The notes under the pieces: model-generated | The model's database searches: none | What the model saw: only the letters and a program-made list of their open reading frames with translations | Told to the model about the DNA's origin: nothing | IMG/VR virus record: IMGVR_UViG_3300043449_000430 | Coordinates: 1-55,468 of that record | DNA length: 55,468 nt | Origin: a virus | Strand: one strand, 5' to 3' | Position numbers and translations under genes: made by a program | Shown here: one piece after another, positions 12,826 through 20,354 of the stretch | Numbering within the stretch: position 1 is the stretch's first letter | Layout of the letters: every line of letters starts with the position of its first letter

Positions 12826-13698
12826 TTAATTACGAATATATGTTGCAGTACCAATCAAAATCTTTGGAAGAGCATTTAGATACTCTACAAAGGTCTTAAA
12901 TGTATTGCGGTTTACATATGATGCTGCTGATACCACGGTTGCCACAGAACTTCCAGCAGTATCTACTGGTGATCCATTGTACTTAGTGATTCTAACCTTG
13001 CCAGGGGCAACCATATCAAGTCCAGGACCTGTATTTGTTGCTGCCTCTAGTTGGGTTGCACTACCCAGTGCTCCAACACCAGTAACTCCACTTACACAAG
13101 ATGGGAATCCAACTACATCTCGTCGCTTATCATTACCTGTTGCAACAAAAACGGGGATGTTACTTGAAGTTAAAGATGAAACTGCGTTAATAGTAACTGT
13201 ATCTGTTGAGCATAGAGCAAGATTTCCTGCACTTACTGAAGACTGGCTAATTGAAAGAGCATCAATGCTATACTTTGAAGCATTCTTTGAAACCCAGTCA
13301 ATTGCTTGGGCAAGAGCCTTAGCATCTCCCCTTGAATTTCCAATGCTTGTTACATCATTAAATCTAACAAAAACAATCTTCAGTTCTGGGTTTACTGTAA
13401 GTGCAGCCTTTACCATTGAGTCTCCATGGTATGTCGCATTGTTGACTGCAGAAGGCCATGGCGCAGATGCAGAGCCCTTCCCTTCCATGAACAATTCACC
13501 GTTAGGGCAAGACATATTTTGGGAAACAACATTTGACTTTACAGTTGTAAAGCAAGCCTCATAAATAATTGATGGGAAGTTATTAGAATTAATAGCAGAA
13601 TCAATAATGGCAAGAACCTTTTGATCTTCTGCTTGTGCTGGGGTAATTACTGAAAACAAAAGTGTTGCTGATAGTAGTGCTAGTAGTGTCTTCTTCAT
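12826..13698 (-). CDS. secreted subtilisin-like serine protease (S8)
   Basis: 290 residues from the ATG at 13698 (AAAAGG upstream). Residues 1-23 are a signal peptide (KKTLLALLSATLLFSVITPAQA). IIDSAINS supplies the Asp, ATYHGDSMVKAAL the His, VFVATGND the oxyanion Asn, and DTAGSSVATVVSAA the nucleophile Ser of the S8 family. Usual GTSMA is GSSVA here. It should act outside the membrane, possibly on surface or wall proteins, or in release. A secreted subtilase is rare in phages. It follows the 64-residue gene by 17 bases, so they probably form one operon. Confidence 0.85.
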   Translation of the reverse strand: MKKTLLALLSATLLFSVITPAQAEDQKVLAIIDSAINSNNFPSIIYEACFTTVKSNVVSQNMSCPNGELFMEGKGSASAPWPSAVNNATYHGDSMVKAALTVNPELKIVFVRFNDVTSIGNSRGDAKALAQAIDWVSKNASKYSIDALSISQSSVSAGNLALCSTDTVTINAVSSLTSSNIPVFVATGNDKRRDVVGFPSCVSGVTGVGALGSATQLEAATNTGPGLDMVAPGKVRITKYNGSPVDTAGSSVATVVSAASYVNRNTFKTFVEYLNALPKILIGTATYIRN

Positions 13699-13715
13699 TG
13701 TATTCCTTTTCATTT

Positions 13716-13910
13716 TTACGATATCATCAATCTGACGATATGACAACATGGGTCTCCACCTTGGTCCCACTCTTCAATCTCTTCTGCGCTCATGTATTGG
13801 TATCCACCGTCATGAGTATTGCAATACGGTTCTGTGATCCATCCCCGCTCAATTCCATTTGTAATCCAAATACCGAACTCTTGTTCTTCTACTGATAAGT
13901 CTTCGCTCAT
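13716..13910 (-). CDS. small acidic protein of unknown function
   Basis: 64 residues, acidic, with WITNGIERGWITEPYCNTHDGGYQYMSAEE in the middle and a Cys pair near the end (GGDPCCHIV). It resembles short actinophage proteins without known role. The mRNA is predicted to be leaderless: a full TTGACA-N17-TATAAT promoter ends six bases before the ATG. It is the first gene of the protease operon. Two in-frame copies of TATAAT precede the ATG. Confidence 0.75.
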   Translation of the reverse strand: MSEDLSVEEQEFGIWITNGIERGWITEPYCNTHDGGYQYMSAEEIEEWDQGGDPCCHIVRLMIS

Positions 13911-13916
13911 ATTATA

Positions 13917-13945
13917 ATTATATCCTTAAAGGCTAACGATGTCAA
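13917..13945 (-). promoter_or_regulatory. perfect consensus promoter, leaderless
   Basis: TTGACA (13940-13945), 17-bp spacer, TATAAT (13917-13922). The ATG at 13910 lies seven bases from the -10, exactly where transcription should start. The -35 encodes part of the last codons of the HslV-like gene. Confidence 0.88.
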
Positions 13946-14450
13946 CTGGACCCATACAGGATGGGCTAAATTTAATTGCAGCATTTACTGCCTGCAAGAC
14001 TCTGTTTCTTGCATTTTTTTGCTTATCTGTTGCATACAAAACTCCATATGCATACTCTGCCCCTGAACCCATAGCAAGATAGGGAAGTGTGTATTTAGAT
14101 AAAGACATATCTGCAGAACTGTGTTCGTAAATTTCACCACGGACTGCAATAATCAAACCAAGGTCTCCATCTTTAGATGTGTCAACCCAGAACTCGTTAT
14201 AGAAATCACGAAGTTCTTTAACAAACTTAGTCTGCATAAACTTATCTGTGTCTTTAATGTTTGGAGCAGTTGGCTTAAAATTGTATCGGATTCTTTCTCC
14301 GTCCATTGCCCCTGCATATCCAATAAGGTACGGACCAATCTTCCAAACCTTTGGAGCATCTAATGCTAAAATAGTACCATCATCTGAGGCACCACGATCA
14401 CCAGCCATGTAGATTTTATCTTCATGTTTTACTACAGAAATACAAGTCAT
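13926..14450 (-). CDS. HslV/proteasome-like N-terminal nucleophile peptidase
   Basis: 174 residues. After removal of Met, the first residue is Thr1 (MTCISVV). Asp17 (AGDRGAS) and Lys33 (APKVWKIG) fall at exactly the positions of the 20S beta-subunit and HslV catalytic residues. YAGAMDGER and AMGSGAEYAYGVLYA are the later family motifs. It is expected to form a ring peptidase, but no unfoldase partner is seen nearby, so it may pair with host ATPases or act alone. It could degrade host proteins or process capsid proteins. The Shine-Dalgarno sequence is the 3' arm of the upstream terminator. Confidence 0.82.
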   Translation of the reverse strand: MTCISVVKHEDKIYMAGDRGASDDGTILALDAPKVWKIGPYLIGYAGAMDGERIRYNFKPTAPNIKDTDKFMQTKFVKELRDFYNEFWVDTSKDGDLGLIIAVRGEIYEHSSADMSLSKYTLPYLAMGSGAEYAYGVLYATDKQKNARNRVLQAVNAAIKFSPSCMGPVDIVSL

Positions 14451-14456
14451 GGAAAA

Positions 14457-14506
14457 AGCCCTCTCTAGATAGATATACCTAAGTATACCATTGCCCAGAG
14501 AGGGCT
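14457..14506 (-). terminator. terminator containing the next gene's promoter and Shine-Dalgarno
   Basis: 10-bp perfect stem AGCCCTCTCT/AGAGAGGGCT (14497-14506 with 14457-14466) followed by T's on the minus strand. The 30-nt loop holds the -10 of the 13926-14450 gene, with a small inner stem. Its right arm (GAGAGGG) is that gene's ribosome-binding site. Confidence 0.75.
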
Positions 14507-14511
14507 GTCAA
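14482..14511 (-). promoter_or_regulatory. promoter for the HslV-like gene
   Basis: TTGACA (14506-14511), 18-bp spacer ending in TGG, TATACT (14482-14487). The -35 overlaps the first base of the terminator stem and the -10 lies in its loop. Start near 14475. Confidence 0.8.
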
Positions 14512-14527
14512 CTACCGCCAATAATGA

Positions 14528-14815
14528 CTAATTAGCCTTCTTGTCTACCGTCTTAAACGCATCATTGATCTCTGCCAATGTGAGTTTTCCATCGTCCAAA
14601 AAAGCCCTTGCCAGTCTTTCGATGACAGTTGCTACGCCTAATAGTCCTGCTAACAATACTGCCTGAACTGTGTCAATTCCAACGACTGCACCAGCACCAA
14701 GTACTGATAAGCCAGAAGCAGCAAATACTGCTACGATTCGCATTAGGATATTTGTTAGAGCCTTTTGTGGGTGCTCCTTTTTTGGAGCCTCTACTACTAC
14801 CTTTTTAGTTGCCAT
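14528..14815 (-). CDS. holin candidate, r1t-like
   Basis: 95 residues. Two hydrophobic segments (residues 23-45 and 48-66) follow a Lys-rich start. The C-terminus reads ERLARAFLDDGKLTLAEINDAF. This DDGKL..AEIN ending after two helices is typical of the phage r1t-type holins of Gram-positive phages. It would form membrane pores that release the endolysin at lysis. It lies in tandem with two more small membrane genes and has a good AGGAGG site. The endolysin lies about 4 kb away. Confidence 0.75.
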   Translation of the reverse strand: MATKKVVVEAPKKEHPQKALTNILMRIVAVFAASGLSVLGAGAVVGIDTVQAVLLAGLLGVATVIERLARAFLDDGKLTLAEINDAFKTVDKKAN

Positions 14816-14817
14816 TT

Positions 14818-15045
14818 TTAGTCCTCCTTATCCTTATTATTTGCCTTTGCCCCAAAGTAACCACCAATGATTCCAATGAGGCCTCCAAGAGCAGTTTGTA
14901 CTAATGTCATTACCTCTGCAGATACCTCTACAGGCTCACCAGTCACTTGAGTTTCCATTGCTGCTGTTACGTAATCACCAACAATGGCAGTAATGATTGC
15001 TATTCCTACTAGGATAGCCAATACATAAATTACCTTATCTTTCAT
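14818..15045 (-). CDS. two-helix small membrane protein
   Basis: 75 residues. Residues 4-30 and 46-66 are hydrophobic, with an acidic linker (EVSAEVM) and a charged tail (KANNKDKED). Such a layout occurs in class II holins and in other phage membrane proteins. No family can be named. The ATG overlaps the preceding stop as TAATG, and it precedes the r1t-like protein by two bases. It may be a holin partner or antiholin, inferred from neighbours only. Confidence 0.7.
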   Translation of the reverse strand: MKDKVIYVLAILVGIAIITAIVGDYVTAAMETQVTGEPVEVSAEVMTLVQTALGGLIGIIGGYFGAKANNKDKED

Positions 15046-15251
15046 TATTCTTCCTTTCTAAGCGGAATTGTAATTAACCAGATTATTGTTGTTCCAAGTA
15101 CTGCTATACCAACAATGTCTCTGGCTGATCCCGTCAAAGTTAGCCATGCGATGAAGAAGCCTAGGAGAGTAAAGGCTTGTGCAATTACTTCCACTCCCGC
15201 ATCCTTTAGCCATGTAAAGAATCCCTTTACAACCTTCTTGATTATTTTCAC
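15045..15251 (-). CDS. small membrane protein
   Basis: 68 residues. A basic amphipathic start (KIIKKVVKGFFTWLKDAG) is followed by two likely membrane helices (residues 22-41 and 45-62) and a charged end (PLRKEE). It is coupled to the gene below by TAATG. Its start follows the secreted PA14-like protein by one base. No family recognised; a membrane or lysis function fits the setting. Confidence 0.7.
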   Translation of the reverse strand: MKIIKKVVKGFFTWLKDAGVEVIAQAFTLLGFFIAWLTLTGSARDIVGIAVLGTTIIWLITIPLRKEE

Positions 15252-15252
15252 A

Positions 15253-17298
15253 TTACCTCCTCATCCCAATCATTACATTTGCAACCTGTGAAACAATGAT
15301 TACTGGAATAATGACTTCTTGGGCTTTTTCTCTCTGATCGTCTGTCATATCCATACCCAACTCAGAGAAATTGGATAGGAGTTCTAGTGGGTCCACATTA
15401 AATAATGCTCCAAGTGGATCTGCTAAAAATGCTTCTGTTTGTACTTCTGTTACTGCATCTGCTAATGTAAATGGCATAGGAGTTTCTCCTGCTGCCCCTG
15501 CTCTATCAGAGAACTCAACAAATGCTGATGCAAGGGCTGGGTTAGATTTCATTTGATCTGCAATTTTGGCAACTTCTCCTGCAGAAATACCAAGATCTCC
15601 AGCAATCTCTGCTTTTGCTTCTTGTGTCAAAGACTTGAGTGTTTGGCTAACTGCTGTAATTTGCTCAGGGGAAAGTTGAACTAATTTATTGTCTTTGCTA
15701 GTAAGGTTAGCAATAACTCCAGATAAATCTTCTGTTGTCCCAGTACCCTTTTTAGGAATAAGTGCTGCTAGTTCCTCATCCTTGATCTCAGGATTAGTTG
15801 TTGGCTCTACTGTTGGCTCAGGCAACGGTTCTGGCGATGGGGCAACGGTTGGCTCTGGTTCTGGTGCAGGTGTAGGTTCTGGCTCTGGTGTAGGCTGAGG
15901 ATCTACGGTTGGCTCTGGCTTAGGCTCTTCTGTTGGTGGTGCATCTGGTGTAGGATCTGGGCTTGCTACAGGTATTGGTGGTGCTTCTACTGTAGGTTCT
16001 GGGGAAGGTGCAGGGCTTGGAGCAATTGAAGGTTCTGGCTGTGGCTGATTAGCAAGGGCAGTAGCAATTGCAGCAGCGATCCTTTGCTTTTCTTCAAAAT
16101 CCCATTGAGCAATATATTCTTCTTCTGCAGCAGTTATCGCATCATTCATATCACTAATAGCATTGTTATAAACTTCAATAGCATCATCTTTTGCTATTAG
16201 TGCTGAAGCAGTGTTTGTTTGTGCGGTTTCATGTGCAGTTTGTGCATCATCTTTTTCATCTTGTGCTTGTTCTAAATCATCTTGTAGATTATTGAGGGTT
16301 GAAACTGCCTGATTATAAACAGATAACTTATCGTTATAAACATCTTGTGCTGCATTCTTTTCAGCAAGAGCATTATTATATGCATTTATTTGTGACTGTG
16401 TTGGACCTGATCCAGAAGAAAATGTTCCAAGATTACAACTAAACCCTACCCCCCAGCCACCAGTATAGTCGCACCCTGCTCCTGTCCATCCTCCAGGTAT
16501 AGCCCAACCAAGATGATAAGATCCAGGACCTCCACCGTTATACCACCAAATTTCTACATCAAATGTCTTGTCTTCAGTTACATCATAAACAGGTGAATAC
16601 TGGCTCCACCTAACGCCTTGCTCTTGCCAATTACTAATAGCAAGTTGTCCATCAATATACATTTTAAAGCCATCGTCTGTATACCCTGCAAAATATGTGG
16701 ATGTCCAGTGTGATGGAACAGTGATCTGTCCAGTAAACTTAACTACAATATTTTCATACCTATTGCCACATACTGGAAGTTGCATAGAATTTGAATTCCA
16801 TGTGCCAGAACAAATAACAGAATCTGGGACTGCTATGCTTGGCCAAACTCTGGCTAAGTTATATACAGTGTATTGAAGTCCTGATCCACCTGCTGACTGC
16901 ATGTTAGATTGTGCTGTTTGAAGATTAATATTGGCTATGCTCAATGCCTCTTGAGCATTATTTTTATTAGTTTGGGCAGTCGCTACTGTTGCTGTTTGTC
17001 CATCTACTGCTGACTGGGCAGAGGATAGATTTGATATTTTTGTATTAAGTGTGGATAGGGCTGACGTTTCTGCTTCTACTGATTGGGCATAGGACTGTTC
17101 TGCTGATGACTTATTATCCCTGGCAATAACGGCAGCGTCATATTTGTCCTGGGCGACATCAATAAGTGAAACCAACTCGGCACTATCAGTAAGGTCTGAA
17201 ACCTTCTGATTCAGGGCTTCTATCCTTTGTGCACCTACTGTTATAGGGTCATCAGAATGAGCATCTGTGGGGGCTATTGCAAGCCATCCAAAGGCCAA
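15253..17298 (-). CDS. secreted PA14-like, coiled-coil and Pro/Glu-repeat surface protein
   Basis: 681 residues from a TTG at 17298. Residues 25-140 form a coiled coil. Residues 145-290 hold a PA14-like beta domain (TSTYFAGYTDDGFKMYIDGQ and WWYNGGGPGSYHLGW), known from carbohydrate-binding proteins. Another coiled coil follows. A Pro/Glu/Thr repeat (PEPTP, PEPEP) spans about residues 415-505, and a hydrophobic helix lies near the C-terminus. The frame is open upstream to 17334 and there encodes a signal-peptide-like start beginning IKRLLRI, but without ATG, GTG or TTG beside the strong GAGGGGGAAGG site. The true start may be the ATA at 17334. Confidence 0.75.
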   Translation of the reverse strand: MAFGWLAIAPTDAHSDDPITVGAQRIEALNQKVSDLTDSAELVSLIDVAQDKYDAAVIARDNKSSAEQSYAQSVEAETSALSTLNTKISNLSSAQSAVDGQTATVATAQTNKNNAQEALSIANINLQTAQSNMQSAGGSGLQYTVYNLARVWPSIAVPDSVICSGTWNSNSMQLPVCGNRYENIVVKFTGQITVPSHWTSTYFAGYTDDGFKMYIDGQLAISNWQEQGVRWSQYSPVYDVTEDKTFDVEIWWYNGGGPGSYHLGWAIPGGWTGAGCDYTGGWGVGFSCNLGTFSSGSGPTQSQINAYNNALAEKNAAQDVYNDKLSVYNQAVSTLNNLQDDLEQAQDEKDDAQTAHETAQTNTASALIAKDDAIEVYNNAISDMNDAITAAEEEYIAQWDFEEKQRIAAAIATALANQPQPEPSIAPSPAPSPEPTVEAPPIPVASPDPTPDAPPTEEPKPEPTVDPQPTPEPEPTPAPEPEPTVAPSPEPLPEPTVEPTTNPEIKDEELAALIPKKGTGTTEDLSGVIANLTSKDNKLVQLSPEQITAVSQTLKSLTQEAKAEIAGDLGISAGEVAKIADQMKSNPALASAFVEFSDRAGAAGETPMPFTLADAVTEVQTEAFLADPLGALFNVDPLELLSNFSELGMDMTDDQREKAQEVIIPVIIVSQVANVMIGMRR

Positions 17299-17372
17299 GA
17301 AGGTGGCTGTTGCTATACGTAATAATCTCTTTATTAGCCTTCCCCCTCGCAGACTGGATGTCTGATAGGATG

Positions 17373-17378
17373 ATTATA
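17373..17378 (-). promoter_or_regulatory. extended -10 (TGG-TATAAT) for the PA14-like gene
   Basis: TGG-TATAAT just after the terminator of the previous gene, predicted start near 17366. A leader of about 30 nt carries GAGGGGGAAGG. No convincing -35; its position would lie in the terminator T-tract. Confidence 0.6.
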
Positions 17379-17389
17379 CCATTTTATTG

Positions 17390-17425
17390 CACAAAAAAGG
17401 GGCCACCATAATTGGCAACCCCTTT
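17390..17425 (-). terminator. rho-independent terminator
   Basis: 7-bp stem AAAGGGG/CCCCTTT (17419-17425 with 17396-17402), followed by a T-run on the minus strand. It ends the 17439-18545 transcript. Confidence 0.75.
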
Positions 17426-17438
17426 AGTGTTGGACTAA

Positions 17439-18545
17439 TTACTTAAGCAAAGCAACCTTAGCCTTTGGATTCTTTGCATTCCACTTCTTAGCGAGTGCAT
17501 TGAATGATGCCTTAATCGTTGCAAGTGCTGCTGCGTTATCTGCAGTCAACTTAGCGATTGTTGCATCCTTAGCAAGAATTGCTGCATCTGAAGCAACCTT
17601 TGCATCAGCAAGAGCCTTTGCAGAAGCAGCCTTTTCAGCAGCAAGATCTGCAGCAGCCTTAGCGTTAGCAGTTGCTATAGCAGCCTCTGCTACAGCCTTT
17701 GCAGCAAGTGCTGCATCCTTAGCAGCAGCCTGAGCAGCAAGTTCTGATACTAGATCACGAACTGCGATCTCTGCAAATGGTGCAAGAGTGCGAGAATTAA
17801 GACCAGTTACATCAGCAGAGTTTGCATCTGATGAAGTTGTTGGTGCAAATGTGATTAGTGAACGTGTTCCAGTTGTTGGAAGTGTTGCAGAAAACTTTGC
17901 AACTCCGAAATCAGCAAGTGTAGCACCAGTTGTTGCTGTTGCTGTGTCTAGTGTTGCTGTAGCAGCAAATACTGTTGCTGTGATTGACTTACCAGAAACC
18001 TTGTTTCCGAATACGTCTGTTGCAGTAACTGTAATTTCCTGCTTTGTTCCAGCAGCGCCGTTTGCAGGTGCTGAGACAGCAAGGTTATTAATCTTGCCAG
18101 CAGTTCCCTGTACGTAGTATGTAAGTTGTGTTCCACCGTTGGTGACTACAACTGTACCAATTGCTGTTGTCTTTGTGTAGACATAAAATGTTGCGGTTGT
18201 TCCTGTACCAGTTGCAATTGTCAAAGATGATGATCCTGACGATGCTCCTACTGGTGCAGCAGATGTGTGTAGTGCAGACACGATTGTTGCGTTTGTTGCT
18301 ACTACAGAAACAGATGTTCCTGTGTCAACTGTTGCGACGAACTTGAGTGCGTCAGCAGCGTCAACTGAGTTGTCTGCAGGGACTGGCAATGCAGCAGGTG
18401 TAGCGATTGATGATGCCGTTGAGTTAGCGGTTCCATCAAGAGTTACAGCGACTGACATTACAGCAGCACTTGCAGGTGTTGCTACGATTGTGCCCAAAGT
18501 CATGGCTGCAACCATGGCTAGTGCGATTTTCTTAAATGAGTTCAT
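17439..18545 (-). CDS. secreted Ig-like and coiled-coil surface protein
   Basis: 368 residues. A classic signal peptide (residues 1-27, ending TPASA) is followed by Ala/Thr/Val-rich beta sequence. One part (APANGAAGTKQEITVTATDVFGNKVSGKSIT) reads like a bacterial Ig-like domain. Residues 255-345 are an Ala-rich coiled coil and the tail is basic. This is the make-up of S-layer or adhesion proteins, unusual in a phage. It may alter the infected cell surface or bind other virions, but this is inference. AAAAGGAAAT precedes the ATG and a terminator follows. Confidence 0.7.
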   Translation of the reverse strand: MNSFKKIALAMVAAMTLGTIVATPASAAVMSVAVTLDGTANSTASSIATPAALPVPADNSVDAADALKFVATVDTGTSVSVVATNATIVSALHTSAAPVGASSGSSSLTIATGTGTTATFYVYTKTTAIGTVVVTNGGTQLTYYVQGTAGKINNLAVSAPANGAAGTKQEITVTATDVFGNKVSGKSITATVFAATATLDTATATTGATLADFGVAKFSATLPTTGTRSLITFAPTTSSDANSADVTGLNSRTLAPFAEIAVRDLVSELAAQAAAKDAALAAKAVAEAAIATANAKAAADLAAEKAASAKALADAKVASDAAILAKDATIAKLTADNAAALATIKASFNALAKKWNAKNPKAKVALLK

Positions 18546-18566
18546 TTAATTTATTTCCTTTTCTTT

Positions 18567-20354
18567 TTATAGTGTTTTTAGCCTATCCAAATAGTCTTTT
18601 ATCTCTTCTATTTGAGCAGGATTATATTGTATCACATTGCGCTTATCTAGGTCAAATTGCTCTTCTGGAGTCTTTGGCCTATCTCTGAAAGTGTGAACCT
18701 CTACTTCAGTGTCTATATTTTTTGGTGTGTGTGATATAGCACCAAAAATTGCACCACACACGGCATCCGCCAAGTCCTTTGACTTTTTTCGTGGGTGGTC
18801 AACTCTATCGTTTTTCATGATCTTTAACTGTGTTAGTTCATCAAATAATAAATCAATTGCTGGCATAGCAAGTCTTTCCTCATATACTAGCATAGCCATA
18901 TCCTCGTAGTGCTTTTTAGCAACAGAAACAGTATCAGTTTTCATTCCAACCTGCTTTAGTTCATTTTGAATATCAAATGATTGCCAACGGTCAAATGAGA
19001 CCATACCTATATCAAAACCAATTCTGCGAAGGTTTTGGATCCATTGCTTTACCTCAGAAAGGTTTACTGGGCCTTCAATCTTTGGCTCCCACCATGCTAC
19101 TGCATCTACTACTACAATTGGTGCTACCTGCTCATAATTATTAATAACCTGAATATTTACCCATTTTTCTACATGTGCAATTGCTACTGCACACTTGTCA
19201 TGCTTTTGTGCAAGGTCAGCATGAACGTAGTACTTCTTTGTTGGGTCTGGCTTAAAAGCGTCATCAAATCTTTTAAATGTATCAACTGGGTTTCTTAGTG
19301 TCATACATGATCTAACTTTGTCTGCCTGCTTAAAAAATGCGTCAGAAGCAAATGTTGGGACACATGTAAAACGCATCATTGCATCCCCAAGGTCAGTCAT
19401 GAATGCGATCATGAAGTCATCAATCTTTCTTGTAGGGTTTACTTCCCATGTAGGTCGCTTTAATGCAAACACTCCTGGGTATTTGTATGATATGATCTGA
19501 TCCTCATCCCAAGAGATTTCAAAAGTGTTGTCTGCACTATCTTCTGGAAGTAGTGGATTAATTGTAAACTTGTGCGTTCTTTCTATAACTTCTTTCTCAG
19601 CAATTACATCATCGTATCTTTCTGAAATAAAGTCACCTGGATAGCGTGGGAACGAAAGCAAAACAACTTTACCAAGGTCAGGGAAGCGAGAGTCTACTGA
19701 TCCACGGAAAGCCTTGTAAATATTATCAGCAGTCTTTCCTTGTTCATTTCCTGTTCCAACCTCAGATGCAAAACCAGAAATCTCGTCAAGCACTGCAAGA
19801 AGAAGGTTGAGCCCCTCATGAGACTCTCTTTCTGAGTGACCCGAATAAACAGTAATTGCCTTATCAAACTCAACAGAGTCTGCCTTAGCATTATACTTTC
19901 CTGCAAACCAAGGGGATCTTTCAATTTTTGATTTAAAACCTTTAAAGAAAACATTCTTTGCCTGCTGAGCGTTAATCGCTACGTTAATAAGATCAATAGC
20001 ATCTCCAGATGGCTTACCGAAGTACTTTGCTGGGTCTTTTAGGCATAGAAGTTTATATACGATATATGAGCAGGCTACTGTAGATGTGAAGTCTTTTCCA
20101 GATCCCTTGCCAAGTTGCAAAATAATTTCATTCTTTGTGTACTTGTTATAGTACTGAGTACCTTTTTCTTCACCCATTATGTTTATCAAATCTTCTTTAC
20201 GATAGATCTGACTCATTGCCTCTACAATATCATACTGGATATCTGATAGTGGTGGCTGTCCTAGGTAAGCCTCACCCTCTACAAAAGTTCTTGCGTCTAC
20301 AGGGGTTTCTTCAAAGTGATCATCTTGAAGTGCCTCAAGGAACTCATTGAACAT
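18567..20354 (-). CDS. terL: terminase large subunit
   Basis: 595 residues from the ATG at 20354, three codons inside a possible TTG start. The ATPase half carries QLGKGSGKDF (Walker A, near residues 81-90) and LLLAVLDEISGF (Walker B and catalytic Glu). The nuclease half holds YYVHADLAQKHDKCAVAIAH and later acidic residues. It packages DNA into proheads and cuts concatemers. It overlaps the small-subunit gene. Its place 35 kb from the capsid genes is unusual, since portal and capsid normally follow directly. Confidence 0.93.
   Translation of the reverse strand: MFNEFLEALQDDHFEETPVDARTFVEGEAYLGQPPLSDIQYDIVEAMSQIYRKEDLINIMGEEKGTQYYNKYTKNEIILQLGKGSGKDFTSTVACSYIVYKLLCLKDPAKYFGKPSGDAIDLINVAINAQQAKNVFFKGFKSKIERSPWFAGKYNAKADSVEFDKAITVYSGHSERESHEGLNLLLAVLDEISGFASEVGTGNEQGKTADNIYKAFRGSVDSRFPDLGKVVLLSFPRYPGDFISERYDDVIAEKEVIERTHKFTINPLLPEDSADNTFEISWDEDQIISYKYPGVFALKRPTWEVNPTRKIDDFMIAFMTDLGDAMMRFTCVPTFASDAFFKQADKVRSCMTLRNPVDTFKRFDDAFKPDPTKKYYVHADLAQKHDKCAVAIAHVEKWVNIQVINNYEQVAPIVVVDAVAWWEPKIEGPVNLSEVKQWIQNLRRIGFDIGMVSFDRWQSFDIQNELKQVGMKTDTVSVAKKHYEDMAMLVYEERLAMPAIDLLFDELTQLKIMKNDRVDHPRKKSKDLADAVCGAIFGAISHTPKNIDTEVEVHTFRDRPKTPEEQFDLDKRNVIQYNPAQIEEIKDYLDRLKTL

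Noticed and set aside
12905-13564. Long plus-strand reading frame across the subtilase gene
   Set aside because: It is antisense to a protein with signal peptide and full S8 motifs, and has no ribosome-binding site.
15780-16050. Tandem DNA repeat or minisatellite
   Set aside because: The repetition comes from Pro/Glu/Thr codons in a linker and units are irregular at the DNA level.
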